This document shows positions 1 through 8,138 of a stretch of 64,000 bases of DNA, one piece after another. The position numbers were made by a program, and so were the translations under genes. The notes under the pieces are model-generated. The model was given only the letters and a program-made list of their open reading frames with translations, had not been told where the DNA came from and ran no database searches. This stretch comes from a virus. The stretch is taken from IMG/VR virus record IMGVR_UViG_3300020154_000003, positions 124,001-188,000 of that record, one strand, 5' to 3'. Position 1 is the first letter of the stretch. Every line of letters starts with the position of its first letter.

Positions 1-2
1 CT

Positions 3-674
3 AAGGTTAAATCCAAATTGGATTATACACACATAATCGCAGTACTGGACAAATCCAGTTCTATGCATTCAGTAGCGAATGCTGCCATGAAAGGTTTTAA
101 TGAATTCCTGACATCACAAAAAGCCTTAAAAGGGAAAGCCACTATGGACGTGTTATTGTTCAGTAGTGCTGATAAAATCGACTATATCTCGCAGGGTGTT
201 GACATCAGTGAGGTTGCTGAATTAACCTCTGAGACTTATCGTCCTCAGGGCACTACAGCATTATTCGATGCAATCGTGAAAGCCACTTCAACTTACAAAC
301 TGAAGTATGATGAATTGAAGCCTTCAAAGAGACCCGATAAGATTTTGGTAATTGCTATTACTGATGGAGAAGAAAATAGCAGCACAGAATTTCCTATAAG
401 TAAAGTTGGTGATGTCAAAGCATTGATCACAAAACGTAAGTCGGAAAACTGGCAGTTTATGTTCTTGTGCTCGACTGAAGATGCCGTGTTAACTGGCGAA
501 TCTCTTGGAGTTTCAAGAGGTAACACAATGCAGTTTACCAATAGCGATCTTGGTAATCAAGCCATGTACTCTGCTGTGGCATCTGCTGCGACCATGTACA
601 GATCGACTTCACTGAGAAGTAAGAGTTTTAGCAAGGTCAGCGATAATTTGCTGGCTGAGGATGATATTTCCTAA
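3..674 (+). CDS. VWA-domain protein, 5' end possibly outside window
   Basis: The frame is open from the left edge, so the true start may lie upstream; a TTG at 18 is the first start-like codon in the window. The protein has a von Willebrand factor A fold: DKSSS near the N-terminus is a DxSxS MIDAS motif, PQGTTALFDAIV supplies the MIDAS threonine, and ITDGEENSS matches the third metal-binding loop. No signal peptide is visible, so it is likely cytoplasmic, as in TerY-type VWA proteins. A second, secreted VWA protein lies at 14923. The partner and role are unknown. Confidence 0.75.
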   Translation, partial: KVKSKLDYTHIIAVLDKSSSMHSVANAAMKGFNEFLTSQKALKGKATMDVLLFSSADKIDYISQGVDISEVAELTSETYRPQGTTALFDAIVKATSTYKLKYDELKPSKRPDKILVIAITDGEENSSTEFPISKVGDVKALITKRKSENWQFMFLCSTEDAVLTGESLGVSRGNTMQFTNSDLGNQAMYSAVASAATMYRSTSLRSKSFSKVSDNLLAEDDIS

Positions 675-683
675 ATTTAATTA

Positions 684-716
684 ATGGGTGGTATGAATAA
701 TACCATCCATTTTTTT
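684..716 (+). terminator. Rho-independent terminator
   Basis: A hairpin with arms ATGGGTGGTAT and ATACCATCCAT and loop GAATA is followed by seven T. It sits just after the VWA gene. It also argues against starting the next gene at the ATG at 684, which lies inside the stem. Confidence 0.75.
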
Positions 717-977
717 ATGAAACGAAAGAAAGAACCAGTACCAATATTTCGAGATTACGTAGTGTTCTATGAGGTTAAGAATGATAAAAACTCTACCAAA
801 TGGGACATGTTATGGCGAGAAACAGGCGAAAAGGCAGGTGATGTAGAATTTTTTAAAGATAAATTCGACACTTATGTTTATAATGTTTTCCCACAATTTA
901 AGCGTTTAAGCGGGGTTTGGGTTGATCTCAGGAAACTTATAAAAGAAAAATCTGGTCACGACATTGCAAAATTCTAA
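717..977 (+). CDS. hypothetical protein (86 aa)
   Basis: I chose the ATG at 717 because the in-frame ATGs at 684 and 693 fall within the terminator hairpin. The product is small, basic at the N-terminus (MKRKKEP) and rich in aromatic residues, with no recognised domain. It ends inside the promoter that drives the tRNA unit. Confidence 0.6.
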   Translation: MKRKKEPVPIFRDYVVFYEVKNDKNSTKWDMLWRETGEKAGDVEFFKDKFDTYVYNVFPQFKRLSGVWVDLRKLIKEKSGHDIAKF

Positions 978-994
978 AACATTTTTTAGATTTG
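963..994 (+). promoter_or_regulatory. Bacteroidota-type promoter
   Basis: ATTG (963-966), 20 nt, then TAGATTTG (987-994). This fits the Bacteroidota -33 TTG / -7 TAnnTTTG pattern. It precedes the Pth2-like gene, three tRNAs and the methyltransferase gene, which probably form one unit. Confidence 0.5.
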
Positions 995-1022
995 CACGTA
1001 TATATAGAAAACACCAAAAATC

Positions 1023-1403
1023 ATGAAAAAAGAACTGTAGATTTCCAATCCTAGCGATCTTAAACTGGTAACCATTACCAGACAAGACCTACCAATGGGC
1101 GCAATCATTGCCCAAACAGTACATTCAACAGCATCATTTGCCATCCAGTACCCTGACAAATTTCGTCATTGGGAACAAACATCAAACTACGTAGCGTGTC
1201 TAGCTGCAAAGGATGAGCAAGAACTACTCAAGTATTACGACCGATTAATAAAGGCAGGAGCCGATGTGGTATTATTCCGTGAACCCGACATGGATAACCA
1301 AGCAACATCCCTATGCTTTTACGGCACTCCTGAGTTTCGGAAAATTACAAGCAGTTTACCATTAATGTTCAAGCAGAAGAAGGAGGTGGCTATGGCAGCA
1401 TAA
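1023..1403 (+). CDS. Pth2-like peptidyl-tRNA hydrolase with in-frame TAG codon
   Basis: From the ATG at 1023 the frame runs MKKEL, TAG (1038-1040), then continues without a break through KLVTITRQDLPMGAIIAQ to TAA. That stretch is the Pth2 N-terminal strand and catalytic helix pattern (R-x-D-L-x-x-G-x-x-A-Q); a FREPD motif is shared with the gene at 7253. Pth2 releases peptides from stalled peptidyl-tRNA. A CUA-anticodon tRNA lies about 180 bp downstream, so the TAG is probably read as an amino acid (Gln by analogy with recoded crAss-like phages). The alternative is a start at the later ATG at 1095, but that would remove the conserved first strand. Confidence 0.72.
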
Positions 1404-1411
1404 TTTCACAT

Positions 1412-1486
1412 CCTTTGGTAGCTTAAGCTGGTTAAAGCCCATGACTGATCCTCATGGAGATGGTTGTTCGAATCGGCCCCAAAGGA
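1412..1486 (+). tRNA. tRNA-Ile-like (anticodon GAU)
   Basis: All arms can be drawn: acceptor CCTTTGG/CCAAAGG with discriminator A, D stem GCTT/AAGC, anticodon stem CATGA/TCATG, T stem GGTTG/CGGCC and T loop TTCGAAT. The anticodon loop CTGATCC gives GAU. Position 37 is C, not a purine, which is unusual, so the identity is less certain than the structure. CCA is not encoded. Confidence 0.65.
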
Positions 1487-1493
1487 CTTAAAA

Positions 1494-1573
1494 CCTCGTG
1501 TAGCTTAGTGGTCTAAAGCAGCATACTTATAATATGCCTATCGTCTTAAACGGTTCGAATCCTACCACGAGGA
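1494..1573 (+). tRNA. tRNA-Ile-like (anticodon UAU), weak T arm
   Basis: Acceptor CCTCGTG/CACGAGG, D stem GCTT/AAGC and anticodon stem GCATA/TATGC are perfect, and loop CTTATAA gives UAU with A37. The variable region is long (about 11 nt) and only two pairs of the T stem form, although TTCGAAT is present. It could be a degenerate or unusual tRNA. CCA is not encoded. Confidence 0.6.
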
Positions 1574-1585
1574 CTTTAAAAAAAT

Positions 1586-1658
1586 GAGAGTATGGCTCAG
1601 TGGTTAGAGCAAGGACTTCTAAACTCCTAGGTCGTGGGTTCGAATCCCACTACTCTCT
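1586..1658 (+). tRNA. amber-suppressor tRNA (anticodon CUA)
   Basis: Acceptor GAGAGTA/TACTCTC, D stem GCTC/GAGC, T stem GTGGG/CCCAC, T loop TTCGAAT and a 5-nt variable loop are all standard. By position the anticodon stem is AGGAC/CTCCT (C31-C39 mismatch) and the loop TTCTAAA gives CUA at 1619-1621, with U33 and A37 in place. Shifting the frame to UCU would break the stem further. The charging amino acid cannot be told from sequence. It is flanked by two genes with in-frame TAG. Confidence 0.75.
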
Positions 1659-1677
1659 CTCAATAAAATAAAAAGTT

Positions 1678-2205
1678 ATGAAAACAATTAGAGAAACAAG
1701 TCAACCAGTAATCGATGCTCTTTTGAAGCATGTCGATCTTTGTGATGATCATTAGATACTTGAACCTTCAGCAGGCTTCGGTAATCTTGCGGATGGAATC
1801 GTAAGAGCGTGTCCTGACATAAAAGTTGATTGTGTCGAATTGAATGAACGCAACGTACAAATTCTCAAGGAGAAAGGGCATAACGTAGTTGGTCGTGACT
1901 TCTTTCACTTCAAAACAGAAAAGAAGTACTGGTACATCATCGCAGCACCAAACTTCAAAGACAATATTGATGTCGAACACATCATGAAGATGTACACACA
2001 TCTTAGTAATGGTGGAACGATAGTATCACTCACATCCCCGTACTGGATGACAGGAAACTCTGAACGTCAGATTAAACTCAGGTACTGGTTAGCAGATAAA
2101 AATTATAAAATTGAAATGCTTCCAGACAACACTTTCATGGAAGATGGTCAGACTGTTCCAACGTGCATTATTGTAATACGTAAATCTTACTGTGATGGGA
2201 ATTGA
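1678..2205 (+). CDS. SAM-dependent methyltransferase-like protein with in-frame TAG codon
   Basis: From the ATG at 1678 the frame reads 25 codons, a TAG at 1753-1755, and then directly the SAM-binding motif ILEPSAGFGNLA, followed by an acidic motif II (VDCVELNERN) and a C-terminal beta-strand region. Motif I cannot be dispensable, so starting at the later ATG (1840) would give a non-functional fragment. The usual NPPF catalytic motif is replaced by APNFKDN, so the substrate is unclear. The suppressor tRNA ends 20 bp upstream. Confidence 0.72.
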
Positions 2206-2641
2206 AAATAGCAAATATAAACCAGCGAAGAAAGTCTCTCCAATCCAAGTACGATGGAATGAGCCGTTAGGTAAAGCTGAATGTCCGTATGCTTTTAGAT
2301 GGGTGTTAAACCTTTGGGCATTCTCATTTAGAATACACCACTTCGTTAGGTCTGATGATAAGAGACATTTCCATGATCACGGTTGGTGGTTCCTTACGTT
2401 GGTATTGAAAGGTAGTTACGTGGATGTTAGCCCCGATAGGAGAGATCAATTAACCGCAGGTAGCATTAGATTCAGAAAGGCGACACATAAGCATTATGTT
2501 GAAGTACCTGATGGCGGTGTGTGGACATTCTTAATGACAGGCCCAAGTATAAGAAATTGGGGATTTTGGGTGAATGGAAAATTTAAACGACCATTGAAAT
2601 ATTTTCATCGATATGGTCATCCCCCGTGTGACGAACAATAA
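2195..2641 (+). CDS. cupin-like phage protein
   Basis: The 148-residue product has HFHDHGWWFLTLVLKGSY near residue 65 and a later KATHKHYVEVP, the two His-containing motifs of a small cupin barrel seen in many phage hypothetical proteins. The ATG at 2195 overlaps the methyltransferase stop. A metal-binding site is likely; the reaction is not known. Confidence 0.65.
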   Translation: MGIENSKYKPAKKVSPIQVRWNEPLGKAECPYAFRWVLNLWAFSFRIHHFVRSDDKRHFHDHGWWFLTLVLKGSYVDVSPDRRDQLTAGSIRFRKATHKHYVEVPDGGVWTFLMTGPSIRNWGFWVNGKFKRPLKYFHRYGHPPCDEQ

Positions 2642-2809
2642 TTTAAAAACTAAATAATAACGCTATGAAAAACTTATAGAGTATCTCGCGACCACCATAA
2701 TTGGGTTATACCGAATCGGTATTATAGTTCCGAAATCAGAAAAAACTATACCAACTTAGTATAATAAATTTAAAAACAGGCAGTATAATGCCTACAAAGA
2801 AAAACAATT
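2642..2809 (+). other. intergenic region with a 15-bp palindrome
   Basis: No convincing gene is seen. ATACCGAATCGGTAT (2708-2722) is a perfect palindrome with a one-base centre and could be an operator. A mini-frame at 2665 (MKNL-TAG-SISRPP) is too short to judge. Confidence 0.4.
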
Positions 2810-3268
2810 ATGGAAAATACAATAGAAAAAAGACACATTAACGTGAAGGATGTAAATTATGAATTGATCATCACAACATTGAATCAAATCAAAACTTTCG
2901 TCAAGGAAAACAACTATCAATTCAAAGATGAGAAGGGGTTTGATGAGATCACAAAGGAGAACTTTGAAAAAGCTTGGAATGACTTGAGCAAGAAAAAAAG
3001 AAAGAAATTAGCGTCATACATTTGGGCAGTCACCAATCACCCAACTTTCGCTAAGGTGAATAAATTCTTGCACTTCTTGATGAAGCATTTCATGCATTCA
3101 GATACCAGAATTCGTGTAATCAAATCAGAAAAGGAAATCGCCATTCAAGAAAAACGAAAAATGTATAAGGAAGCTTTAGCGAAAGCGAAGGCAGCTTATG
3201 GAGCATATAAATTAGAGAAGGGCGACTTCTATAAAATAAGATTAGCTAAAAATCAGGGAGTTCAATAA
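2810..3268 (+). CDS. hypothetical protein (152 aa)
   Basis: A lysine-rich, largely helical protein with no recognised domain. Its TAA overlaps the next ATG (TAATG), which suggests translational coupling with the gene at 3268. Confidence 0.65.
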   Translation: MENTIEKRHINVKDVNYELIITTLNQIKTFVKENNYQFKDEKGFDEITKENFEKAWNDLSKKKRKKLASYIWAVTNHPTFAKVNKFLHFLMKHFMHSDTRIRVIKSEKEIAIQEKRKMYKEALAKAKAAYGAYKLEKGDFYKIRLAKNQGVQ

Positions 3269-3915
3269 TGAAAACAAAGGATTTTATAAAAATGCTACAG
3301 GAAGCAGACCCCACAGGTGAAGGCTATATACGCCTCCCTGATGGGGGTGCCCCGTGGTTCGCAGAACAGAAGCCCGGATATTGGGATGGGCCTTATCAGT
3401 ACTTGGAAAAAATTAACCCGGAACAACATGACCATGCAGGGAATTTCAAATTGATTACTTCAACCAAAGGTTATAAGGTGGACATCCATTGTATGGATTT
3501 TTCAAGTATTGTTTGGGATGAAGACGGTGACATGGAAGAGATCAAGAAGCGTATTGCGTTTGATTATGCTGGCTATGGCCCGGACATTAGATCAGAGAAA
3601 GAAGAGCGATGCTGGAAAACAATTGAAGACGAAGCTAAATATGCACGGAACTTACACGAAAAGTCGCTCATTGAATGGACTGATCGTGTCATACGTGATT
3701 ACGTTGACTGTGGATATGAGATACGCCAGCCGTTGGATAAACCTATTGGCTATTATCATTGCATGACTGCACATACTCTATTCACTAAAAAAGTGTTCTG
3801 TCAGGGTGAATGTATGGCCGTTATAATGAGTGGTAAATTTTATCCTGAAAAGGGAGAAAAACATTACGTCTGGAAATACGACCCGGAAAGGGGTAAAGAC
3901 TGGTCTATTCGTTGA
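3268..3915 (+). CDS. hypothetical protein (215 aa)
   Basis: An aromatic-rich protein (several W and Y residues, e.g. GGAPWFAEQKPGYWDGPYQY) with no domain I recognise. It is coupled to the preceding gene and is followed by a clear terminator. Confidence 0.65.
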   Translation: MKTKDFIKMLQEADPTGEGYIRLPDGGAPWFAEQKPGYWDGPYQYLEKINPEQHDHAGNFKLITSTKGYKVDIHCMDFSSIVWDEDGDMEEIKKRIAFDYAGYGPDIRSEKEERCWKTIEDEAKYARNLHEKSLIEWTDRVIRDYVDCGYEIRQPLDKPIGYYHCMTAHTLFTKKVFCQGECMAVIMSGKFYPEKGEKHYVWKYDPERGKDWSIR

Positions 3916-3939
3916 ATCCTTAATTAAGAAATTGAATTT

Positions 3940-3967
3940 AAGAGGCTTTTTTTAGCCTCTTTTTTTT
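3940..3967 (+). terminator. Rho-independent terminator
   Basis: Arms AAGAGGCT and AGCCTCTT with a T6 loop, followed by a T-run. Confidence 0.85.
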
Positions 3968-3995
3968 GTGTATTTGTTATTTATTACTAGATTTA
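3965..3995 (+). promoter_or_regulatory. Bacteroidota-type promoter
   Basis: TTTG (3965-3968), 19 nt, TAGATTTA (3988-3995). It lies just before the ATG at 4002, so the leader would be very short or absent. Confidence 0.45.
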
Positions 3996-4001
3996 CACAA
4001 T

Positions 4002-4274
4002 ATGCAAGATTTCATTTTACTCAAAAAAACCTATCCTGTCTCAATCTATGAGAGGGCTTGTGATGCCTATAAGTACTTCGCTGAGTGTACCACTGAAGAC
4101 CAGCGCAAAGAATGGGGTATCGATATATCAAAAATGAAAAAGACAATCCAACCTTACGAAAAATACATCTATCAAGCTGGTATTGAGGGAGGTAATTTTA
4201 AAACACTCAGCAGTTCTTTTGAAAACTATGCTCTTGTTCGAGAGCATGTTTTTGGTATAAAAGATAATGAGTGA
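4002..4274 (+). CDS. hypothetical protein (90 aa)
   Basis: I chose the ATG at 4002 because the upstream in-frame region holds the promoter box. The product (MQDFILLKKTYPVSIYE...) is a small helical protein with no known domain. Confidence 0.6.
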   Translation: MQDFILLKKTYPVSIYERACDAYKYFAECTTEDQRKEWGIDISKMKKTIQPYEKYIYQAGIEGGNFKTLSSSFENYALVREHVFGIKDNE

Positions 4275-4360
4275 TTTTTATTTCGAAAAGTTTGCATTTC
4301 TTAAACTATTCACATAAGTTTACTTCTGACATAATATTATATTAAATTCCAGAACGGAAT

Positions 4361-4795
4361 ATGAGTGGAACCACTAAAAATTTGAATCAAACAAATGAGC
4401 CTAAAAGTACTTTTGAAAGAGAAATGGAGAATCCAGCATTTAAAGCTGAATTTGAGAAAGAGTACGCAAAAGATATTGAAGTAGCAGAATTAACAGAAGA
4501 TCAAATAAAATCTAAAATCGCCGAACTTCAAGAAGAAGAAAATGCAAAAAGACTCTTAAAGATTGAGGAAGTAAGAGCATTACATCCTTCTAAAGTGCTC
4601 AACCGCGCACAGCTTGAAGCACTTTTGTCTATCAAGGAAGAAGAACTGACTGATGCTGATAAAAGCAGAGTTCAACTTGCAACCCTTAGACTAAAACATC
4701 ATAAATATACTGGTACAGGCTACTCTAGCACCGAACGCAAAAAGGTTAGAGCAGCAAGAAGAGTATCCAGAAAATCTCGTAAGGTGAATAGATAA
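4361..4795 (+). CDS. hypothetical charged protein with basic tail (144 aa)
   Basis: The N-terminal two-thirds is acidic and coiled-coil-like (AELQEEENAKRLLKIEEV), and the last 20 residues are strongly basic (RKKVRAARRVSRKSRK), which suggests nucleic-acid contact. No family is recognised. Confidence 0.6.
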   Translation: MSGTTKNLNQTNEPKSTFEREMENPAFKAEFEKEYAKDIEVAELTEDQIKSKIAELQEEENAKRLLKIEEVRALHPSKVLNRAQLEALLSIKEEELTDADKSRVQLATLRLKHHKYTGTGYSSTERKKVRAARRVSRKSRKVNR

Positions 4796-4803
4796 AATCC
4801 GTC

Positions 4804-5163
4804 ATGGCAGAGCAAATTATTCAAAAAAAATGGGTAAGAAAAGTCGGCTATGTTTCGGAATTCGAAATTGATGCACGTTGGGTTCTCTATGAAGATGGTA
4901 ACCCAAGACCTCAAGGAAGCTTGCGTATAGTAAGCTTCCCTGATTTGCCTCCCGGACATTTAAAAAGTTTTTGCAGTATCGTCATCAAAAGAACACCAAA
5001 AACAGAACAGGAGATTATGGATACTGTAACTAAAAATGATATGACTGTCGAAGAATTAGAATTGTATTCAATTGATGAGCATATCGAAACTTGGGATGTA
5101 ACAGATACAGCACCACTATACAAACTAGAAAAAACATACGGAGTAAAAGTTTTTAACAACTAA
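4804..5163 (+). CDS. hypothetical protein (119 aa)
   Basis: A small mixed alpha/beta protein, nine bases after the previous stop and nine before the dNMP kinase gene, so probably in the same operon. No family is recognised. Confidence 0.6.
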   Translation: MAEQIIQKKWVRKVGYVSEFEIDARWVLYEDGNPRPQGSLRIVSFPDLPPGHLKSFCSIVIKRTPKTEQEIMDTVTKNDMTVEELELYSIDEHIETWDVTDTAPLYKLEKTYGVKVFNN

Positions 5164-5171
5164 ACAATATA

Positions 5172-5870
5172 ATGATCATAGGACTCTCCGGGCATATCAA
5201 AAGTGGTAAATCCACAGCAGCCCAATTAATTCAAAGCGAAACCAATAATAAATTTGTTGAGAAATATTTTGCATACAAGTTAAAATTTATTGCCTCTTAC
5301 CTAACTGGTGACCCCATTCAATTGTTTGAAACTCAAGAAGGTAAGGAAGGATATTTGGAAGATTGGGGTATGACAAGGCGAGAAATTCTTCAAAAGCTTG
5401 GTACAGAATCACTCCGAGAAAATTTCGATAAAAACGTTTGGATAAAAGGAGTGTTTGCTGATTATAAACCACAATCAGTATCAGCACCTGCAGCCATATC
5501 TGGCAATCCTCAAATTGAAAAGTATCCTAATTGGATTATCTCCGATGTTCGTTTCCCCAACGAAGCTGACGCGATCAAAACAAAAGGTGGTCTATTACTT
5601 AGGGTTAACCGTCCAGTTGATTTGATATACCCCAATGAATGGAACTCTTATGCTAGTGAAAATAAGGATTCTGAGTTGAGTGAAAAAGGATTCCATGAAT
5701 GGTTATCATATGGCGATACTAAACAGTTTGATTTATTCAAAAAATTAACCCACCCATCAGAAATTGGATTGGATGACTATGAAGATTTTGACTTTATAGT
5801 TGACAATAATGACACCCTAGAATCTTTTCAAGGGAAAATTAAACATATTATTCACACACATTTAAACTAA
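5172..5870 (+). CDS. deoxynucleoside monophosphate kinase
   Basis: A P-loop GHIKSGKST at residues 7-15, RREILQKLGTESLRE in the middle and ISDVRFPNEA later match phage dNMP kinases of the T4 gp1 type, at the usual length (about 230 aa). It phosphorylates dNMPs to dNDPs for phage DNA synthesis. It abuts a HAD nucleotidase gene, which fits a nucleotide-pool operon. Confidence 0.8.
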   Translation: MIIGLSGHIKSGKSTAAQLIQSETNNKFVEKYFAYKLKFIASYLTGDPIQLFETQEGKEGYLEDWGMTRREILQKLGTESLRENFDKNVWIKGVFADYKPQSVSAPAAISGNPQIEKYPNWIISDVRFPNEADAIKTKGGLLLRVNRPVDLIYPNEWNSYASENKDSELSEKGFHEWLSYGDTKQFDLFKKLTHPSEIGLDDYEDFDFIVDNNDTLESFQGKIKHIIHTHLN

Positions 5871-6635
5871 ATGTCTTCACTAACATACGATGTTGCATTT
5901 GCAAAAACGCAACTAAATAAACTGATTCAAATATATGGTGCGCAACCTAATTATACTTGGTCAGTACTTTTATCAAAAATAGAACATCACTCCAATGCAA
6001 TTGCAAGGGGTGAAGACTATGATAGTAATGAGTTTCTTCATAGCGTATGGGTTCAATATTATTCATCTTTATTAAGTGAAAGTTACATTTTGAATCCTAA
6101 TGGGGATGATCGAAATCATTCATATTTGAACACTCCGAATATTGGTTTGGATATTGATGAAGTTTTAGCTGATTGGGTTACTGCTTGGACTAAGTTATAT
6201 AATTTAGAACGTCCAACAGCATGGTCTTTTGATCGTAAAATTTTAGAACGATTTAAGGAAATGGAGAAGGCAGGTACATTGGATGATTTCTATTTAAATT
6301 TAGAACCTAAATCAAAAGGTTGTGATCTTCCCTTTGAACCTGTTTGTTACATCACCTCAAGACCCGTAAAAAGCGAAGTGACTCAAGAATGGTTGCATAA
6401 ACACGGGTTCCCTTCAAAACCAGTTCATACTGTTCCAGTATACGAATCTAAAGTTAAAGTCGCGAAAGAAGCCAACGTAGAAATTTTTGTTGATGATGGA
6501 TGGCACAATTTCAGAGAGTTCAACAAGAACGGCATATGTTGTTATTTGTTTGACGCACTTCACAACCAAAAATATAAAGTAGGACATAAAAGAATTAAAT
6601 CACTAAACGAATTGCCATGTCTGTATTACAAATGA
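5871..6635 (+). CDS. HAD-superfamily 5'-nucleotidase-like protein with N-terminal extension
   Basis: Residues from about 90 on carry the HAD motifs: GLDIDEVLADW (motif I, DxD), CYITSRP (motif II) and FVDDGWHNF (motif IV). Phage proteins of this kind resemble 5'(3')-deoxyribonucleotidases. The first 85 residues form an extra helical domain (an N-rich phage domain of the dATP/dGTP-pyrophosphohydrolase neighbourhood type is possible, but I cannot name it). It starts directly at the dNMP kinase stop. Confidence 0.7.
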   Translation: MSSLTYDVAFAKTQLNKLIQIYGAQPNYTWSVLLSKIEHHSNAIARGEDYDSNEFLHSVWVQYYSSLLSESYILNPNGDDRNHSYLNTPNIGLDIDEVLADWVTAWTKLYNLERPTAWSFDRKILERFKEMEKAGTLDDFYLNLEPKSKGCDLPFEPVCYITSRPVKSEVTQEWLHKHGFPSKPVHTVPVYESKVKVAKEANVEIFVDDGWHNFREFNKNGICCYLFDALHNQKYKVGHKRIKSLNELPCLYYK

Positions 6636-7024
6636 TTTATTTGGGTTGTGCTACTCTGCTGCTTGCAGACGCATTGTTTATGTTATTCAATTTTAAATAT
6701 AGTTATAATGTGTATTTAAAAGAACGAAAGATACATCACATAAACACCACCACGGAGGAAAGATCAGTACTTAATGATGAACATTTCAATGAGATGGGGC
6801 TGTACCGAAGTTTAGTAAAAATTTTCGTGTACTGGTTTTGGTTTATTGCAGGATTCTTCACCTTCTTGTGGCCTATACACTGTTCCGTATTCTTAATTAA
6901 TTTAATATCGGAACTGTCGGTTGGTGGGAAAATAAATATCTCAACTTTTTCATTTTTCTTTAAACTGTTTCTATATTTGTCCGTATATTTGACAACAATC
7001 ATAACTTTGTTAACAAGTTATTAA
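6617..7024 (+). CDS. multi-pass membrane protein (135 aa)
   Basis: Three or four hydrophobic segments (near residues 5-25, 65-90 and 110-134) indicate an inner-membrane protein. It overlaps the end of the nucleotidase gene by 19 bp. Role unknown. Confidence 0.65.
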   Translation: MSVLQMIYLGCATLLLADALFMLFNFKYSYNVYLKERKIHHINTTTEERSVLNDEHFNEMGLYRSLVKIFVYWFWFIAGFFTFLWPIHCSVFLINLISELSVGGKINISTFSFFFKLFLYLSVYLTTIITLLTSY

Positions 7025-7034
7025 TCCCACCAAC

Positions 7035-7253
7035 ATGAGTATAGCAAAAGAAAAATCTTTAGAGTTGACCGACTACGAAATACTATTTAAAGATTCAAAT
7101 GAATATTTCTGTGTTGAGAAAGCCAAAATGATTCAGGAGGGCGTGTTTGTACGATTCATCTGCTTCGAATCTCAACAAGGTGTCTCCACTGTCAAGGAAA
7201 ATGTTTGGTTTCCTATAGCAAACATTCACCGCATTAAATCTTACGCAAAATAA
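7035..7253 (+). CDS. hypothetical protein (72 aa)
   Basis: A small protein, probably beta-rich, whose TAA overlaps the next ATG. No family is recognised. Confidence 0.6.
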   Translation: MSIAKEKSLELTDYEILFKDSNEYFCVEKAKMIQEGVFVRFICFESQQGVSTVKENVWFPIANIHRIKSYAK

Positions 7254-7738
7254 TGATTGACAACAACTTGGACTACAATACCCTTGTTCAGAGGATGTAT
7301 TGTTTAACACTGTATAATATTAGCCCGATACAACAAGGTATACAATCGCTACATGCAGTTGTGGAGTACGCCAATCATTATGGCGACACACCTTCATACA
7401 AAAGATGGGCTAATGTTGATAAGACGGTAATTATTTTAAATGGTGGCTCATCCATCAGTTTAGAATCTCACATTCTCAACTTAAAAGCAATTGGTGTTGA
7501 TCTTGCAGTATTCAGAGAGCCAGATTTATTCAACGGTATTACTGCAGTTGGCCTCTTGGCAGATGAAAGAATTTGGGATCGAGAAAAATATCCAGATCGA
7601 TTACCACCATTAGAACCAATCAACGGTTTGACACCTGCGATTCATCGCGAATTTGATCTTGAGTTTTTCAAGAAAAGTATCGGAGGCGAAATGAATTTTC
7701 AATTAAAAGAATACTTATCTAAATTAAAATTAGCATAA
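7253..7738 (+). CDS. divergent Pth2-like protein
   Basis: The stretch SPIQQGIQSLHAVVEYANHYG resembles the Pth2 catalytic helix (G-x-x-xxx-H-A). Later VDLAVFREPDLFNGITAVGLL matches the C-terminal strand of the Pth2-like protein at 1023 (VVLFREPDMDNQATSLCF). The N-terminal strand is weaker and the active site may have changed, so catalysis is uncertain. It is one of three such proteins in the window. Confidence 0.6.
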   Translation: MIDNNLDYNTLVQRMYCLTLYNISPIQQGIQSLHAVVEYANHYGDTPSYKRWANVDKTVIILNGGSSISLESHILNLKAIGVDLAVFREPDLFNGITAVGLLADERIWDREKYPDRLPPLEPINGLTPAIHREFDLEFFKKSIGGEMNFQLKEYLSKLKLA

Positions 7739-8068
7739 ATGGGAAAAGCGAGTTCGAATGCAGGAAAAGATTATTATAGAAGACCAGATTATCAACATTT
7801 ATTCAAAGAGATCAAGGAAAAAGTTAAAGGAATACCATTTACCACCGAAACCCCGACATTTGTGGATACAGTAGTGAACACCGAGTACAAAGATAAGAAT
7901 GGGAAAGATTTGTTTTTCAGGGATGAAGTTCAGTTACAAGACGAAAAATTTATCATTGACTACGATGGAAAGCAATTCAAATGGGTAGTAAAAAATGAAA
8001 GTAAGGTAATTATGTTAAAAGAGGTCTCTAAAAAGATCGTTTTGACGAAAAAGCAAAAAAACCGTTAA
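7739..8068 (+). CDS. hypothetical protein (109 aa)
   Basis: A lysine-rich small protein starting directly at the previous stop. No family is recognised. Confidence 0.6.
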   Translation: MGKASSNAGKDYYRRPDYQHLFKEIKEKVKGIPFTTETPTFVDTVVNTEYKDKNGKDLFFRDEVQLQDEKFIIDYDGKQFKWVVKNESKVIMLKEVSKKIVLTKKQKNR

Positions 8069-8111
8069 AACAGCTATTTTCAGCGTTTTTTAAACATTTC
8101 ACTTACTTTTT

Positions 8112-8119
8112 CGTATAAT
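8112..8119 (+). promoter_or_regulatory. CGTATAAT promoter element
   Basis: CGTATAAT after a T-run, 19 nt before the ATG at 8139. The same octamer recurs just before starts at 19465 (minus), 19583, 32444 (minus), 33579 (minus), 35884 (minus), 47845 (minus) and 53954. Confidence 0.5.
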
Positions 8120-8138
8120 ATTGTATTAAAGTATACAT

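Noticed and set aside
1840-2205. A shorter methyltransferase starting at 1840
   Set aside because: It would lack the SAM-binding motif that lies in the same frame just upstream, so the TAG-containing frame from 1678 is preferred.
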